From Polaromonas sp. YR568 (GTDB lineage Bacteria; Pseudomonadota; Gammaproteobacteria; Burkholderiales; Burkholderiaceae_C): a stretch of 49,590 nt of DNA. The position numbers and the translations under genes were made by a program. Location of the stretch: contig CAMARI010000003.1 in NCBI GenBank assembly GCA_945860515.1, positions 1 through 49,590 on the forward strand, written 5' to 3'. Below are positions 42,154 through 49,590 of this stretch, piece after piece (position 1 is the first letter of the stretch; the number at the start of each line of letters is the position of its first letter). The notes beneath the pieces were generated by a model. That model was not told the origin of the DNA. It saw nothing but the letters and a program-made list of their open reading frames with translations, and did no database searches.

Positions 42154-42627
42154 ATGAGCGGCCGCGTGTCCATTCAAGCAGAAGACTTCAGCCTGGCCAT
42201 GGAGGTGGACGCGCTCAGAAAAGGTGACAAGCGCGTGGGTGCTGTGTGTACCTTCACAGGCACAGTACGGGACCGCAATGATGGTCTTGGTGTCAGCAGC
42301 ATGGAACTGGAACACTACCCCGGCATGACTGAAAAAGCCATTGAAGCGATGATTGACGAGGCACTGAATCGCTTTGATATCTTTGGCGCGCGTGTTGTGC
42401 ATCGTGTGGGCGTTCTGTTGCCGCTGGACCAGGTCGTGATGGTGGCAGTGACGTCAGCGCATCGGGGAGAGAGCTTCAAGGCCTGCGAGTTTTTGATGGA
42501 TTACCTCAAAACGCAGGCACCGTTTTGGAAGAAAGAGCAAACACCCGAGGGTGCGCGTTGGGTCGACGCGCGAGTCACCGACGACGCGGCTTTGGCCAAG
42601 TGGGGCATTGAACTGAAAAACAGCTGA
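42154..42627 (+). CDS. moaE: Molybdopterin synthase catalytic subunit MoaE
   Basis: From ATG 42154 the protein has 157 residues and the conserved blocks VGAVCTFTGTVRDRN, LELEHYPGMTEK-like SMELEHYPGMTEKA, HRVGVLLPLDQVVMVAV, SAHRGESFKACEFLMDYLK and PFWKKEQ with the active-site Lys. It converts cyclic pyranopterin monophosphate to molybdopterin using MoaD thiocarboxylate. A GTG at 42145 inside moaD is a less likely start. It is the last gene of the hom-to-moaE run. Confidence 0.95.
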   Translation: MSGRVSIQAEDFSLAMEVDALRKGDKRVGAVCTFTGTVRDRNDGLGVSSMELEHYPGMTEKAIEAMIDEALNRFDIFGARVVHRVGVLLPLDQVVMVAVTSAHRGESFKACEFLMDYLKTQAPFWKKEQTPEGARWVDARVTDDAALAKWGIELKNS

Positions 42628-42649
42628 AGCTCTGCGTGCGTGGCAGGCA

Positions 42650-43144
42650 TCAGGTTTGAGTGGGCGGCACGAAGGCGGCCCGTGCTTGGTCTTCCAGGCC
42701 CTGTGTCAGTTGCATCAGTAAAAGCATCAACTGCTTTTGCTGCTCTTCAGACAGGGGCGCCATGAGCCTTTCATAGGCCCGGTCTGCGGGTTCAGTGGCC
42801 AGTTGCAAGAGTGCCTTGCCCTCAGGGGACAGCACGACAGCCATATTGCGTTTGCTGGTCAGGGCCGCCGCGCGTTGCACCAATCCGCGCCCCTCCAGTC
42901 CGCGCAGCACACGCAGCACCGTCACCTTGTCAAAACCCAGAGCGCGTGCCAGGCTGGACTGATCCAGCCCCGGCGCGCTGCCCAAAACGGTCAGCACACC
43001 AAACTGGGCCGGTGTCAGGCCCACGCTGCTGCACTCGTCTTCGAACATGGCTGCCGATATCTGATGCGCCCGCCGCAGCAAAAAGCCCGGACGCGTATAA
43101 AGTCGGGCCAGATCTTTTGAGGCTTGTGTGAGGGGCTCATTCAT
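42650..43144 (-). CDS. MarR-family transcriptional regulator
   Basis: The 164-residue protein is a winged-helix MarR regulator: FGVLTVLGSAPGLDQSSLARALGFDKVTVLRVLRGLEGRGLV (helix-turn-helix region, about 47-88, split) and RNMAVVLSPEGKALL forming the wing. MarR proteins often sense phenolic acids. Its ATG overlaps the stop of the LysR gene (ATGA), so the two regulators are co-transcribed, divergent from the aromatic-type cluster at 44201 onward. It converges with moaE. Confidence 0.9.
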   Translation of the reverse strand: MNEPLTQASKDLARLYTRPGFLLRRAHQISAAMFEDECSSVGLTPAQFGVLTVLGSAPGLDQSSLARALGFDKVTVLRVLRGLEGRGLVQRAAALTSKRNMAVVLSPEGKALLQLATEPADRAYERLMAPLSEEQQKQLMLLLMQLTQGLEDQARAAFVPPTQT

Positions 43145-44061
43145 ACCGAATTCCAGTCATGCCCCATTGACTTCCATGGTGGCAGGGGTTTGAGATTGTT
43201 TTCCAGCCAGTCCAGCAACATGCGTATTCTGGGCAATTCAATCCGGCTGGCAGGAACCAGGGCCTTGAGCCAAATGTCAGGGATCCTGAAATCTTCAAGA
43301 ACTTCAACCAGTTCACCCTTTCGCAGGGCCTTTTCTGTCAGGTAATCAGGCAGCACGGCGATCCCGCTACCGGCCAGTGCTGCCTTGTAAATAGCGCCGC
43401 CGTCATTGGTACGCAGTTTGGAGTGCACGTCGATGCCCATCAAACCCTGCGCGCTTTCGAACTCCCAGCGCGGCCCCGACGTGGTGAACACCAAGCAGTC
43501 ATGGCTTTCCAAGTCAGCGGGGTGTTGCGGTGCCCCTCTGCGCGCCAGATAAGAGGGCGAGCTACACAAGCGCCGCCCGAGTGGGTACAGCGGTATGTCT
43601 TGTACGCCGCCATAAAGCTCAGGTCTGGCACCAATTGCAATGTCAAAACCTTCTTCTATCGGGTTGACCGAACGGTCTGCCAGCACGATGTCCATGCTGA
43701 TCATGGGCTGGCCCTGCAAAAACTGGGTTAAAAGATTTGACAGGTACAAAATGCCCAGCGTGGTCGGCACCTTGACGCGTATGTGTCCCTCCAGTTCACC
43801 GCTGGCACGGGCCATGCCTGCCAGGGCATCGTCGACCTGCCGCACAGCGTCTTTGACGGTGCGCAGGTAGCGCTCACCGACATCGGTCAGCGTCAGTTTG
43901 CGGGTGGTGCGTGTAAACAAGGGCGCACGAATGCGCCACTCAAGCTGGTCAATGCGCTTGGAGATGACCGATGGCACCAGCCCGAGCTGACGGGCCGCAC
44001 CCGAGAAGCTGCCCGCATCTGCTGTGGCGACAAAAGCTTTCAAATTTGCCAGAGTGTCCAT
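43141..44061 (-). CDS. LysR-family transcriptional regulator
   Basis: The 306-residue regulator has the N-terminal helix-turn-helix (LKAFVATADAGSFSGAARQLGLVPSVISKRIDQLE, about 7-41, split) and a CrgA-like effector domain with IAIGARPELYGGV. It is placed head to head with the ThDP-enzyme operon, the classical LysR arrangement, and shares a transcript with marR. It likely responds to a substrate or intermediate of that operon. Confidence 0.92.
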   Translation of the reverse strand: MDTLANLKAFVATADAGSFSGAARQLGLVPSVISKRIDQLEWRIRAPLFTRTTRKLTLTDVGERYLRTVKDAVRQVDDALAGMARASGELEGHIRVKVPTTLGILYLSNLLTQFLQGQPMISMDIVLADRSVNPIEEGFDIAIGARPELYGGVQDIPLYPLGRRLCSSPSYLARRGAPQHPADLESHDCLVFTTSGPRWEFESAQGLMGIDVHSKLRTNDGGAIYKAALAGSGIAVLPDYLTEKALRKGELVEVLEDFRIPDIWLKALVPASRIELPRIRMLLDWLENNLKPLPPWKSMGHDWNSV

Positions 44062-44117
44062 CGAGTCTGCCCGTGATTCATCGCGATTTGGAAAAGGTGT
44101 AGCTTAAAAACAGACGA

Positions 44118-44145
44118 TTGTGTCTTATTTCGGGTTAATTACAAT
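44118..44145 (+). promoter_or_regulatory. Candidate sigma-70 promoter for the ThDP-enzyme operon
   Basis: TTGTGT (44118-44123) and TACAAT (44140-44145) are 16 bp apart, a weak -35 with a near-consensus -10. ATTGT and ACAAT arms surround the same interval and might be a regulator site. Transcription from here would leave a leader of about 50 bases before the leader ORF at 44201. The weak -35 fits an activated promoter. Confidence 0.35.
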
Positions 44146-44200
44146 ACTTAGATTTCCTTGCCTTCACAACAACTTGGCCGTGCCAATGAGGGAGTCAAAC

Positions 44201-44290
44201 ATGCAAGTTGCAAAACAAGATATCCAAGGCCAGCGGTTCAATCATGGCTGCATCAAAGCACGGCCGGGTCGGGCTGATAGCAACCCATGA
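44201..44290 (+). CDS. Leader ORF coupled to the ThDP-enzyme gene
   Basis: A strong ribosome-binding site GAGGGAG (44188-44194) precedes an ATG at 44201 that opens a 29-codon frame starting MQVAKQDIQGQRFNHGCIK. Its TGA overlaps the ATG of the next gene as ATGA, and that gene has no ribosome-binding site of its own. The ORF therefore probably feeds ribosomes to the enzyme gene by translational coupling. I recognise no homology; a role in regulation or a remnant of a longer leader are both possible. Confidence 0.5.
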   Translation: MQVAKQDIQGQRFNHGCIKARPGRADSNP

Positions 44291-46017
44291 GCCAACCCGA
44301 ACGGCGCAGCGGCGCGCATTACTTTCTGGAAGGCCTGACCGAGCTCGGCATCGGTTATGTTTTTTCAAATCTTGGCACCGACCATGTCTCCATCATTGAA
44401 GAGCTGGCACGCTGGGACCAAGAGGGCAAACCGCACCCCGAGATGATGCTGGTGCCGCATGAGAATGTGGCCATTCACATGGCTGCCGGTTTTGCGGCTG
44501 TCACCGGTCGTGGTCAGGCAGTGATGGTCCACGTGGATGCGGGTACCGCCAATGCGGCGATGGGCATGCACAACATGTTTCGCGGCCGTCTGCCCGTGAT
44601 GCTGATTGCGGGCAAAGCCCCCTACACCCTGCGCGGCGAGCTGCCCGGCTCGCGCGACAACTATGTGCATTTTGTGCAAGACCCGTTTGACATGGCCAGC
44701 CTGGTCAGGCCCTATGTGAAATGGGACTACTCGCTGCCCAGCGGTGTGATCGCCAAGGAAGTTTTGCGGCGCGGCCATTCTGTGATGCAAAGCGACCCGC
44801 CAGGGCCGGTTTACCTGACCCTGCCGCGCGAAATGCTGGCCGAGACGGTTGCAAGTGACAACGTGCAGTCGTTCAGCAGTGAGCGTTACGGTGCTGTGCT
44901 GGCTGGCGGCATTGACGACGAGCGTGCTCAGGTGATAGCCGCGCAGTTGATGGCGGCCGACAACCCCATCGTCGTGACGTCTTACCTGGGTCGCAAGGCC
45001 GAGGCAGTGACTGCGCTGGAAGACTTGGCCTTGTTGTGCGGCATTCGCGTCTTCGAGTTCAGCCCCAGTCACCTGAACATCAACCGATCATCGCCGTGCT
45101 TTGCGGGTTTTGAGCCCGGCAAGGAGGTGGGTAAAGCAGACGTCGGCCTGTTGCTGGATGTCGATGTGCCCTGGTTGCCCAAGTATGCAGAGGTCAGCAG
45201 CCAGACGCGCTGGATGCACATTGATGTCGATCCAATCAAAAAAGACTTTCCCATGTGGGGCTTTGCCACCGACATGCGGGTGCAAGCCGACTGCGCCACC
45301 GTGCTGCGCCAGGTCGCGAAAATCGTGCGTGCCAAAGCAGACCAAGCTTTTCATCACAAAGTCCCGGTGCGCGTGGCTGGCTGGCTGGCTGCGTCCATTC
45401 AACGCAAAGACGGCGTTTCTCGCGCAGCGCAAGACCATGGCAAGCCAGGCGCCATCACCGCAGCCTGGCTTTGCAGTGCTTTGGGCGCTGCCATCTCAGC
45501 AGATGACATCGTCATCAACGAAGCCATACGCAACACATTCGCTGTGCTGAACCAGATACCGCGTTCCAAGCCGCTGACCCTGTTCTGCGGCGCAGGTGGG
45601 GGCCTGGGCTACAGTGGCGGCATGGCGCTGGGCGCTCAATTGGCCAACCCCGAGGTACGTGTCGTACAAATTGTTGGCGACGGCGGCTTTCATTTTTCGA
45701 CACCCACGTCGGTCTACGCGACTGCGCAGCGCTACGGTTTGCCGATCTTCACCATCGTGCTTGACAACGGTGGCTGGCAGGCTGTGAAAGAGGCTGTGCT
45801 GCGCGTCTATCCTGAGGGTGCAGCAGCCAGGACAGATGAGTTTCAGGCGCGGCTGCAAAACCAGGACCGGCAGTTTGAAAAAGTAGCCGCTGCCTTTGGC
45901 GCCTATGGTGAATGCGTGCGCGAGCCAGACGATGTCGAAGCGGCCATTGCGCGGTGCCTGGCTGCGGTAGATTCTGGTCGGGCCGCGGTGCTCAATGTCC
46001 AGATTGGATTGCAATAA
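44287..46017 (+). CDS. Thiamine diphosphate-dependent enzyme (acetolactate synthase / benzoylformate decarboxylase family)
   Basis: The 576-residue protein has the three ThDP-enzyme domains. The cofactor-activating Glu is Glu59 in LVPHENVAIHMAAGFA. The Mg/ThDP motif begins IVGDGGFHF and ends VLDNGGWQ. It lacks clear FAD-binding signs of true acetolactate synthase and no small subunit gene is near, so a decarboxylase or carboligase on a 2-oxo acid or an acyl transfer is more likely. The middle domain has LLLDVDVPWLPKYAEV. It starts via ATGA overlap with the leader ORF. The next gene encodes a Bug protein, suggesting catabolism of an imported aromatic or 2-oxo acid. Confidence 0.87.
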   Translation: MSQPERRSGAHYFLEGLTELGIGYVFSNLGTDHVSIIEELARWDQEGKPHPEMMLVPHENVAIHMAAGFAAVTGRGQAVMVHVDAGTANAAMGMHNMFRGRLPVMLIAGKAPYTLRGELPGSRDNYVHFVQDPFDMASLVRPYVKWDYSLPSGVIAKEVLRRGHSVMQSDPPGPVYLTLPREMLAETVASDNVQSFSSERYGAVLAGGIDDERAQVIAAQLMAADNPIVVTSYLGRKAEAVTALEDLALLCGIRVFEFSPSHLNINRSSPCFAGFEPGKEVGKADVGLLLDVDVPWLPKYAEVSSQTRWMHIDVDPIKKDFPMWGFATDMRVQADCATVLRQVAKIVRAKADQAFHHKVPVRVAGWLAASIQRKDGVSRAAQDHGKPGAITAAWLCSALGAAISADDIVINEAIRNTFAVLNQIPRSKPLTLFCGAGGGLGYSGGMALGAQLANPEVRVVQIVGDGGFHFSTPTSVYATAQRYGLPIFTIVLDNGGWQAVKEAVLRVYPEGAAARTDEFQARLQNQDRQFEKVAAAFGAYGECVREPDDVEAAIARCLAAVDSGRAAVLNVQIGLQ

Positions 46018-46070
46018 GAACTTTTGAAGATGACATGCGTTTTTTATTCACCAGAAAGCAGGAGACATAC

Positions 46071-47039
46071 ATGCTGACAAAACAAAATTTTCGTCTGGTT
46101 CATTGGATCATGGCAGCACTGTCATGCCTGCCGCTGGCAGGCTTGGCAGCCGACTACCCCACCAAGCCGGTCACCATCGTGGTGGGGTACTCCGCCGGCG
46201 GCGGCGTGGACGCCATGGCGCGCATCCTGGCGGAAAAGCTGCCGGCCGTGATTGGCCAGCCGGTGATTGTCGAAAATCGTCCCAGCGTGGGTGCGATTGT
46301 TGGCAGCACTTACGTGGCCAAGTCCAAGCCCGACGGCTACACGCTGATGATGGGCGCGCCCGGGCCGATGATTTTTAACCACGCGGTCTATGCGAAGCTG
46401 CCCTATAGCCCGCAAGACTTCACGCCGATTTCGTTTGTCAGCGATTCGCCGTTGGTGCTCCTCGTCAACGTCAACAACCCGGCCAAAACAGTGCAGGAAC
46501 TGGTCAATCAGTCCATACAAACCCCTGACAAAGCCAACTACGGCGCGAGTTCAGCATCGTTTCAGTTGATCACTGAATTGCTGAACAAAAAAACCGGCGG
46601 CAAGTTTACGCACATCCCCTACAAGGGGGCCAATGACTCAGTGACGGCAGTGATGGCGGGCGATGTGACGATGACGCTGGCCGATGCCGGTCCGGCCTTC
46701 GTTGGGATGCAAAGTGGTCGTGTCAAAGCGCTGGCGGTGACATCAGCCACACGCATGAAGGACTACCCTAACGTTCCTACATTCACCGAGCTTGGCATCG
46801 ACCTGAAGGTGTCGCTTTGGATTGGCCTGCTGGCCCCTGCTGGCACGCCTGCCGACATTGTCAAGGTGTTGCAAGACGGTGTTGCCAAAGTGGTTGCCAT
46901 GCCAGATGTGCAAAAGAAGATCAGCAGCAAGTCAGTCATACCCTTGAGCAACACATCGGATGAGTTTGCCAAAATCATTGCCGCCGAAATTCCCATCTGG
47001 AGGCAACTGGCGATCGACAACAACATCAAAGCCAACTAG
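46071..47039 (+). CDS. Bug/TctC-family periplasmic substrate-binding protein
   Basis: The ATG at 46071, with GGAG at 46061-46064, starts a 322-residue protein with a signal peptide (about 1-26, ending AGLAA) and mature start DYPTKPVTIVVGYSAGGGVD. Bug motifs are VIVENRPSVGAIVGS, KSKPDGYTLMMG, THIPYKGANDSVTAVMAGD and YPNVPTFTELG. It probably captures the substrate of the surrounding enzymes. No TctA/TctB genes nearby. Confidence 0.92.
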   Translation: MLTKQNFRLVHWIMAALSCLPLAGLAADYPTKPVTIVVGYSAGGGVDAMARILAEKLPAVIGQPVIVENRPSVGAIVGSTYVAKSKPDGYTLMMGAPGPMIFNHAVYAKLPYSPQDFTPISFVSDSPLVLLVNVNNPAKTVQELVNQSIQTPDKANYGASSASFQLITELLNKKTGGKFTHIPYKGANDSVTAVMAGDVTMTLADAGPAFVGMQSGRVKALAVTSATRMKDYPNVPTFTELGIDLKVSLWIGLLAPAGTPADIVKVLQDGVAKVVAMPDVQKKISSKSVIPLSNTSDEFAKIIAAEIPIWRQLAIDNNIKAN

Positions 47040-47086
47040 TCCCTGTTTATTTTCCTTTACCCGTCACGCCACCAAAGAAACGATCC

Positions 47087-48127
47087 ATGCACCCCAAATC
47101 AAAAGACTACCAGCGCATCGCCACCGAAGAGGCCTTTGCGCCACCCGAACTGCTTGCGATTTATCGCAAAATCATCGCCAAAGGCAATGTCGACCCCGGC
47201 TTTAATGGCCTGATGGGTTTTTACATGACCAGCCCCAGCGAGCGCGCCCAGCACATCATGCGCTGCCTGACTGACATGGACGATTTGCGCATCCAGCACA
47301 TGGACGAATGCGGCATTGACCGCCAGGTGCTGGCCATGACATCACCGGGCGTACAGGTGATGGACAAGGAAACAGCCGTTGCCTTTGCCATCACCGGCAA
47401 TGACTATCTGGCCGACGCCATCAAGCGACACCCCACACGCTTTACCGGCATGATTTCAGTCGCACCGCAAGACCCCGCTGCTGCTGCCAAGGAGATTGAG
47501 CGCGGGGTGACGCAACTGGGCATGAATGCGATTGTGATCAACTCGCACACCCAGGGCGAGTATTTGTCAGACCAGAAATTCTGGGATATTTTTGCCGCCG
47601 CTGAAGCCCATGACGCGCCGATTTATCTGCACCCCAATTCGCTGCCCAAAAACATGATTGAGCCATTTCAGGAGGCTGGACTGGACGGTGCGATTTACGG
47701 CTTTGGTGTCGAGACCGGCCTGCACGCGATGCGCATCATCACGTCAGGCGCTTTTGACCGCTTTCCGAAGCTCAAGATGATCATTGGCCATATGGGCGAG
47801 GCGTTGCCCTATTGGATGTACCGCCTGAACTACATGCACCGCGCCACCGTGGCCTCCAAGCGTTACGACAGCATGAAGCCTATCAAGAAGACGCCGGGTG
47901 AGTACTTGAAGGAAAACTTCTACATTACCAACAGCGGTGTGGCGTGGGAACCCGCCATCAAATTTGCACAACAGGTGCTGGGTGTGGACCGGGTTCTGTA
48001 CGCCATGGATTACCCTTACCAGCATCAGCTCGATGAAGTCATCGCCATGGACAACATGACCATGAGTACCGAAGACAAAAAGAAATTTTTTCAGACCAAC
48101 GCTGAAACAGTTTTTAAAATCAAATAA
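47087..48127 (+). CDS. Amidohydrolase-2 family protein (ACMSD / gamma-resorcylate decarboxylase-like)
   Basis: The 346-residue TIM-barrel protein belongs to the ACMSD branch, which holds nonoxidative decarboxylases of hydroxybenzoates (2,3-dihydroxybenzoate, gamma-resorcylate, 5-carboxyvanillate). Metal ligands: IATEEAF with Glu14/15 in place of the HxH of other amidohydrolases, His in IYLHPNSLP, His in IIGHMGE and Asp in YAMDYPYQ. It would decarboxylate an aromatic acid or hydrolyse a related compound. It lies between two Bug-protein genes, with 47 bp and 90 bp spacing, likely in one transcript with the ThDP enzyme. Confidence 0.88.
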   Translation: MHPKSKDYQRIATEEAFAPPELLAIYRKIIAKGNVDPGFNGLMGFYMTSPSERAQHIMRCLTDMDDLRIQHMDECGIDRQVLAMTSPGVQVMDKETAVAFAITGNDYLADAIKRHPTRFTGMISVAPQDPAAAAKEIERGVTQLGMNAIVINSHTQGEYLSDQKFWDIFAAAEAHDAPIYLHPNSLPKNMIEPFQEAGLDGAIYGFGVETGLHAMRIITSGAFDRFPKLKMIIGHMGEALPYWMYRLNYMHRATVASKRYDSMKPIKKTPGEYLKENFYITNSGVAWEPAIKFAQQVLGVDRVLYAMDYPYQHQLDEVIAMDNMTMSTEDKKKFFQTNAETVFKIK

Positions 48128-48217
48128 AAGTTTCTGAGAAACGCTTTTGAACTGTTTGGCAGCTCGACGGTCCATCGACTGGCGCTGCCCCCTTTTGACG
48201 ATGAGATAGGAAACACC

Positions 48218-49186
48218 ATGACACACACAAAAATCCGCGTATTTGCGACCAGCGCTTTGCTGGCGGTTAGCATGTTTGCGCAGGCCCAGACCTGGCCCGG
48301 CCAAACCATCAAAATCATCGTGCCATTTACGCCTGGCACCGGCATGGACACCATTGCCCGCACCGTGTCGCCCAAGCTCAGCGAACGCCTGGGTCAGCCG
48401 GTGGTGGTGCAAAACACGCCGGGCGCCAGTGGCAACATTGGCGCCGACAACGTTGCCAAGGCCACGCCTGATGGCTACACGCTTTTGATGGGGGCCAACA
48501 CCATGCTGATGGCTTCGCAGCTCTACAAGAACGTTCCGTTCAATCCGGTCAATGACTTTTCACCGGTGTCTATGGCCGCCTACGGAACCTTGATGCTGGT
48601 GGCGAACCCCAAAATGGGCTACAAATCGATGCAGGACCTGGTCGCTGCGGCCAAGGCAAAGCCGGGTTCCATCAACTATGGCTCGCCGGGGATCGGTACC
48701 CCTCACCACATGGCGATGGAGCTGTTCAAAACCAGAACCCAGCTGTTCATGCTGCATGTGCCGTATCGCGGTACGGCGGGCTACGTGCAAGACCTGTTGT
48801 CGGGGGAAATCAATGTCGGCTTTCTGCCTGTCCACGTGGCCCAGGGTTTTGTCAGCTCTGGTAAGTTGACGGCCCTCGCGGTGGGCGGCAATGCGCGTCA
48901 CCCGGTGGCGCCTACCGTGGCCACCTTTGCCGAGCTGGGTGTGAAAGACGTCAACGTGGACATGTGGTACGCCTTTTTTGCACCCAACAAAACGCCTGCA
49001 CCGGTCGTCAATCGGCTAAACACCGAGATAGCCACCATCATGGGCTTGCCTGAAATTCGTGCCATTCTTTCCCGCGCCGGGCTGGACGCTGCATCCTCGT
49101 CAACCAGCGAACTGAACACGACGGTCAAAAGCGACTACGAGCGCTGGGGCTCGGTCATCAAGCGCAATGGCATCACGGCTGAATAG
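48218..49186 (+). CDS. Bug/TctC-family periplasmic substrate-binding protein
   Basis: The 322-residue protein has a signal peptide (about 1-24, ending FAQAQ) and TWPGQTIKIIVPFTPGTGMD. Motifs: VVVQNTPGASGNIGAD, KATPDGYTLLMG, LHVPYRGTAGYVQDLLSGEIN and VATFAELGVKDV. It is the second Bug gene in this cluster and differs clearly from the one at 46071, so the two may have different ligands. TAGGA lies before the ATG. The next gene, an FAD monooxygenase, starts 333 bp later. Confidence 0.92.
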   Translation: MTHTKIRVFATSALLAVSMFAQAQTWPGQTIKIIVPFTPGTGMDTIARTVSPKLSERLGQPVVVQNTPGASGNIGADNVAKATPDGYTLLMGANTMLMASQLYKNVPFNPVNDFSPVSMAAYGTLMLVANPKMGYKSMQDLVAAAKAKPGSINYGSPGIGTPHHMAMELFKTRTQLFMLHVPYRGTAGYVQDLLSGEINVGFLPVHVAQGFVSSGKLTALAVGGNARHPVAPTVATFAELGVKDVNVDMWYAFFAPNKTPAPVVNRLNTEIATIMGLPEIRAILSRAGLDAASSSTSELNTTVKSDYERWGSVIKRNGITAE

Positions 49187-49519
49187 CTGAAATCACATGT
49201 TCTGATCCTTCTGATGGAGAAATCCGGTTGATTGTGTGTATGCTAACGGTTTTAAACCGGAGCTTACCCTGGACATCGCGAGCCTGAAAAGCGCTTTTCT
49301 CCCCCTGGCACCCGCTGGCACCCGCTGGCACCCGCCATCACCCGCTTTGGCCACTTCATGCACAGCGGGCCACGCGATCGGCCTGCGGCCAGATTTATTC
49401 TGGTTCGCATTCATCGCGGCTAGCTGGCATCGACCTTCCTATTCGGGTGCGTACGGATGAACCAGCTGCAAGGCCTCGCCCAAGCCCATCACCATCAGAT
49501 CATGATTTCAAGGACAGAC
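49187..49519. other. Non-coding gap with a 10-bp tandem repeat
   Basis: No gene was found in these 333 bases; open frames on both strands look random. It contains three exact copies of CTGGCACCCG (49305-49334) and a fourth imperfect copy CCATCACCCG (49335-49344). A G/C-rich, stem-prone stretch follows. It may hold the promoter of the next gene. Confidence 0.6.
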
Positions 49520-49590
49520 ATGCAAGCCAATCGCCCGCTCTCGACCACAAGCCAAAATCCGCATGATGCCGACGTGATCATCGCCGGCGG
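49520..49590 (+). CDS. Start of an FAD-dependent monooxygenase, cut by window end
   Basis: An ATG at 49520, with AAGGA at 49510-49514, opens MQANRPLSTTSQNPHDADVI and then IAGG, where the window ends. DVIIAGG is the beta-1 strand and first glycines of a flavin/NAD-binding Rossmann motif (GxGxxG) as in aromatic-ring hydroxylases. Together with the upstream decarboxylase and Bug genes a hydroxylase fits. Only 23 residues are visible, so the family is a guess based on the motif. Confidence 0.6.
   Translation, partial: MQANRPLSTTSQNPHDADVIIAG

Noticed and set aside
44208-44399. Alternative 63-codon frame in the ThDP leader region
   Set aside because: It has no ribosome-binding site and overlaps the enzyme gene in another frame; the 44201 ORF has the strong site and the ATGA junction.
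45912-46070. Upstream extension of the Bug frame into the ThDP-enzyme gene
   Set aside because: The signal peptide and a good ribosome-binding site belong to ATG 46071.
48128-48160. Weak hairpin GTTTC-TGA-GAAAC after the amidohydrolase gene
   Set aside because: Stem of only five base pairs and an A/T surround; not convincing as a terminator.
49193-49460. Small open frames on both strands after the last Bug gene
   Set aside because: No ribosome-binding sites, composition driven by the tandem repeat, no family likeness.
1-49590. CRISPR arrays, rRNA genes and prophage structural genes
   Set aside because: No regularly spaced repeats, rRNA-like sequence or phage morphogenesis genes were found on reading through.

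Overview
The window looks like a chromosomal segment of a beta-proteobacterium of the Burkholderiales, most likely Comamonadaceae (Polaromonas/Rhodoferax-like). This is inferred from the many orphan Bug/TctC-type binding proteins, Liv-type ABC transporters, the order bcp / alaA-hom-thrC-mobB-moeA-moaD-moaE, and a GC-rich CCCCCC-GA-GGGGG repeat of a kind seen in that family. No rRNA, complete tRNA or CRISPR array is present.

Region 1 (1-8.6 kb) is a minus-strand catabolic operon bounded on its distal side by insertion-sequence debris. In transcription order it holds an FAD monooxygenase, an isocitrate-lyase-type C-C lyase, an isochorismatase-type amidase, an Asp/Glu-racemase-family protein, a 27-residue stump of a LivH permease, a metallo-beta-lactamase-fold hydrolase, and a divergent LeuC/LeuD-type hydratase. 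A beheaded cyclase-family gene follows beyond an IS stump. A LysR regulator with a candidate operator lies upstream. I read this as a ring-opening, deamidation, hydration and C-C cleavage pathway for a substituted (perhaps N-heterocyclic) ring. It is my main candidate for an undescribed system.

Region 2 (8.6-20.3 kb) has an orphan Bug binding protein, two SDR oxidoreductases, a complete livHMGFK operon, a polysaccharide-deacetylase-family hydrolase, a lone form-II CoxL-type molybdenum hydroxylase large subunit and a GFA-family protein. Region 3 (20.2-29.5 kb) is a divergon. A second Liv transporter with a fused permease-ATPase faces an operon of citryl-CoA-lyase-like protein, acyl-CoA ligase, intradiol dioxygenase and TetR, with a palindromic candidate operator between them. 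An IS3 remnant sits at the end of TetR. This is a second candidate pathway.

Region 4 (29.5-33.1 kb) is decaying: a tRNA-like fragment, an intact Bug protein, a Bug pseudogene with three nonsense codons, a FAH-family gene with an apparent internal in-frame deletion, and an intact-looking gentisate 1,2-dioxygenase. Region 5 (33.1-42.6 kb) is core metabolism: phoH, bcp, a Mth938-like gene, alaA, then the tightly overlapping hom-thrC-mobB-moeA-moaD-moaE run. ThrC carries an in-frame repeat-derived insert.

Region 6 (42.6-49.6 kb) has a lysR-marR pair divergent from a leader ORF-coupled ThDP enzyme, followed by a Bug protein, an amidohydrolase of the decarboxylase (ACMSD) type, another Bug protein and the start of an FAD monooxygenase cut by the window end. 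It appears to be a third aromatic-acid cluster.
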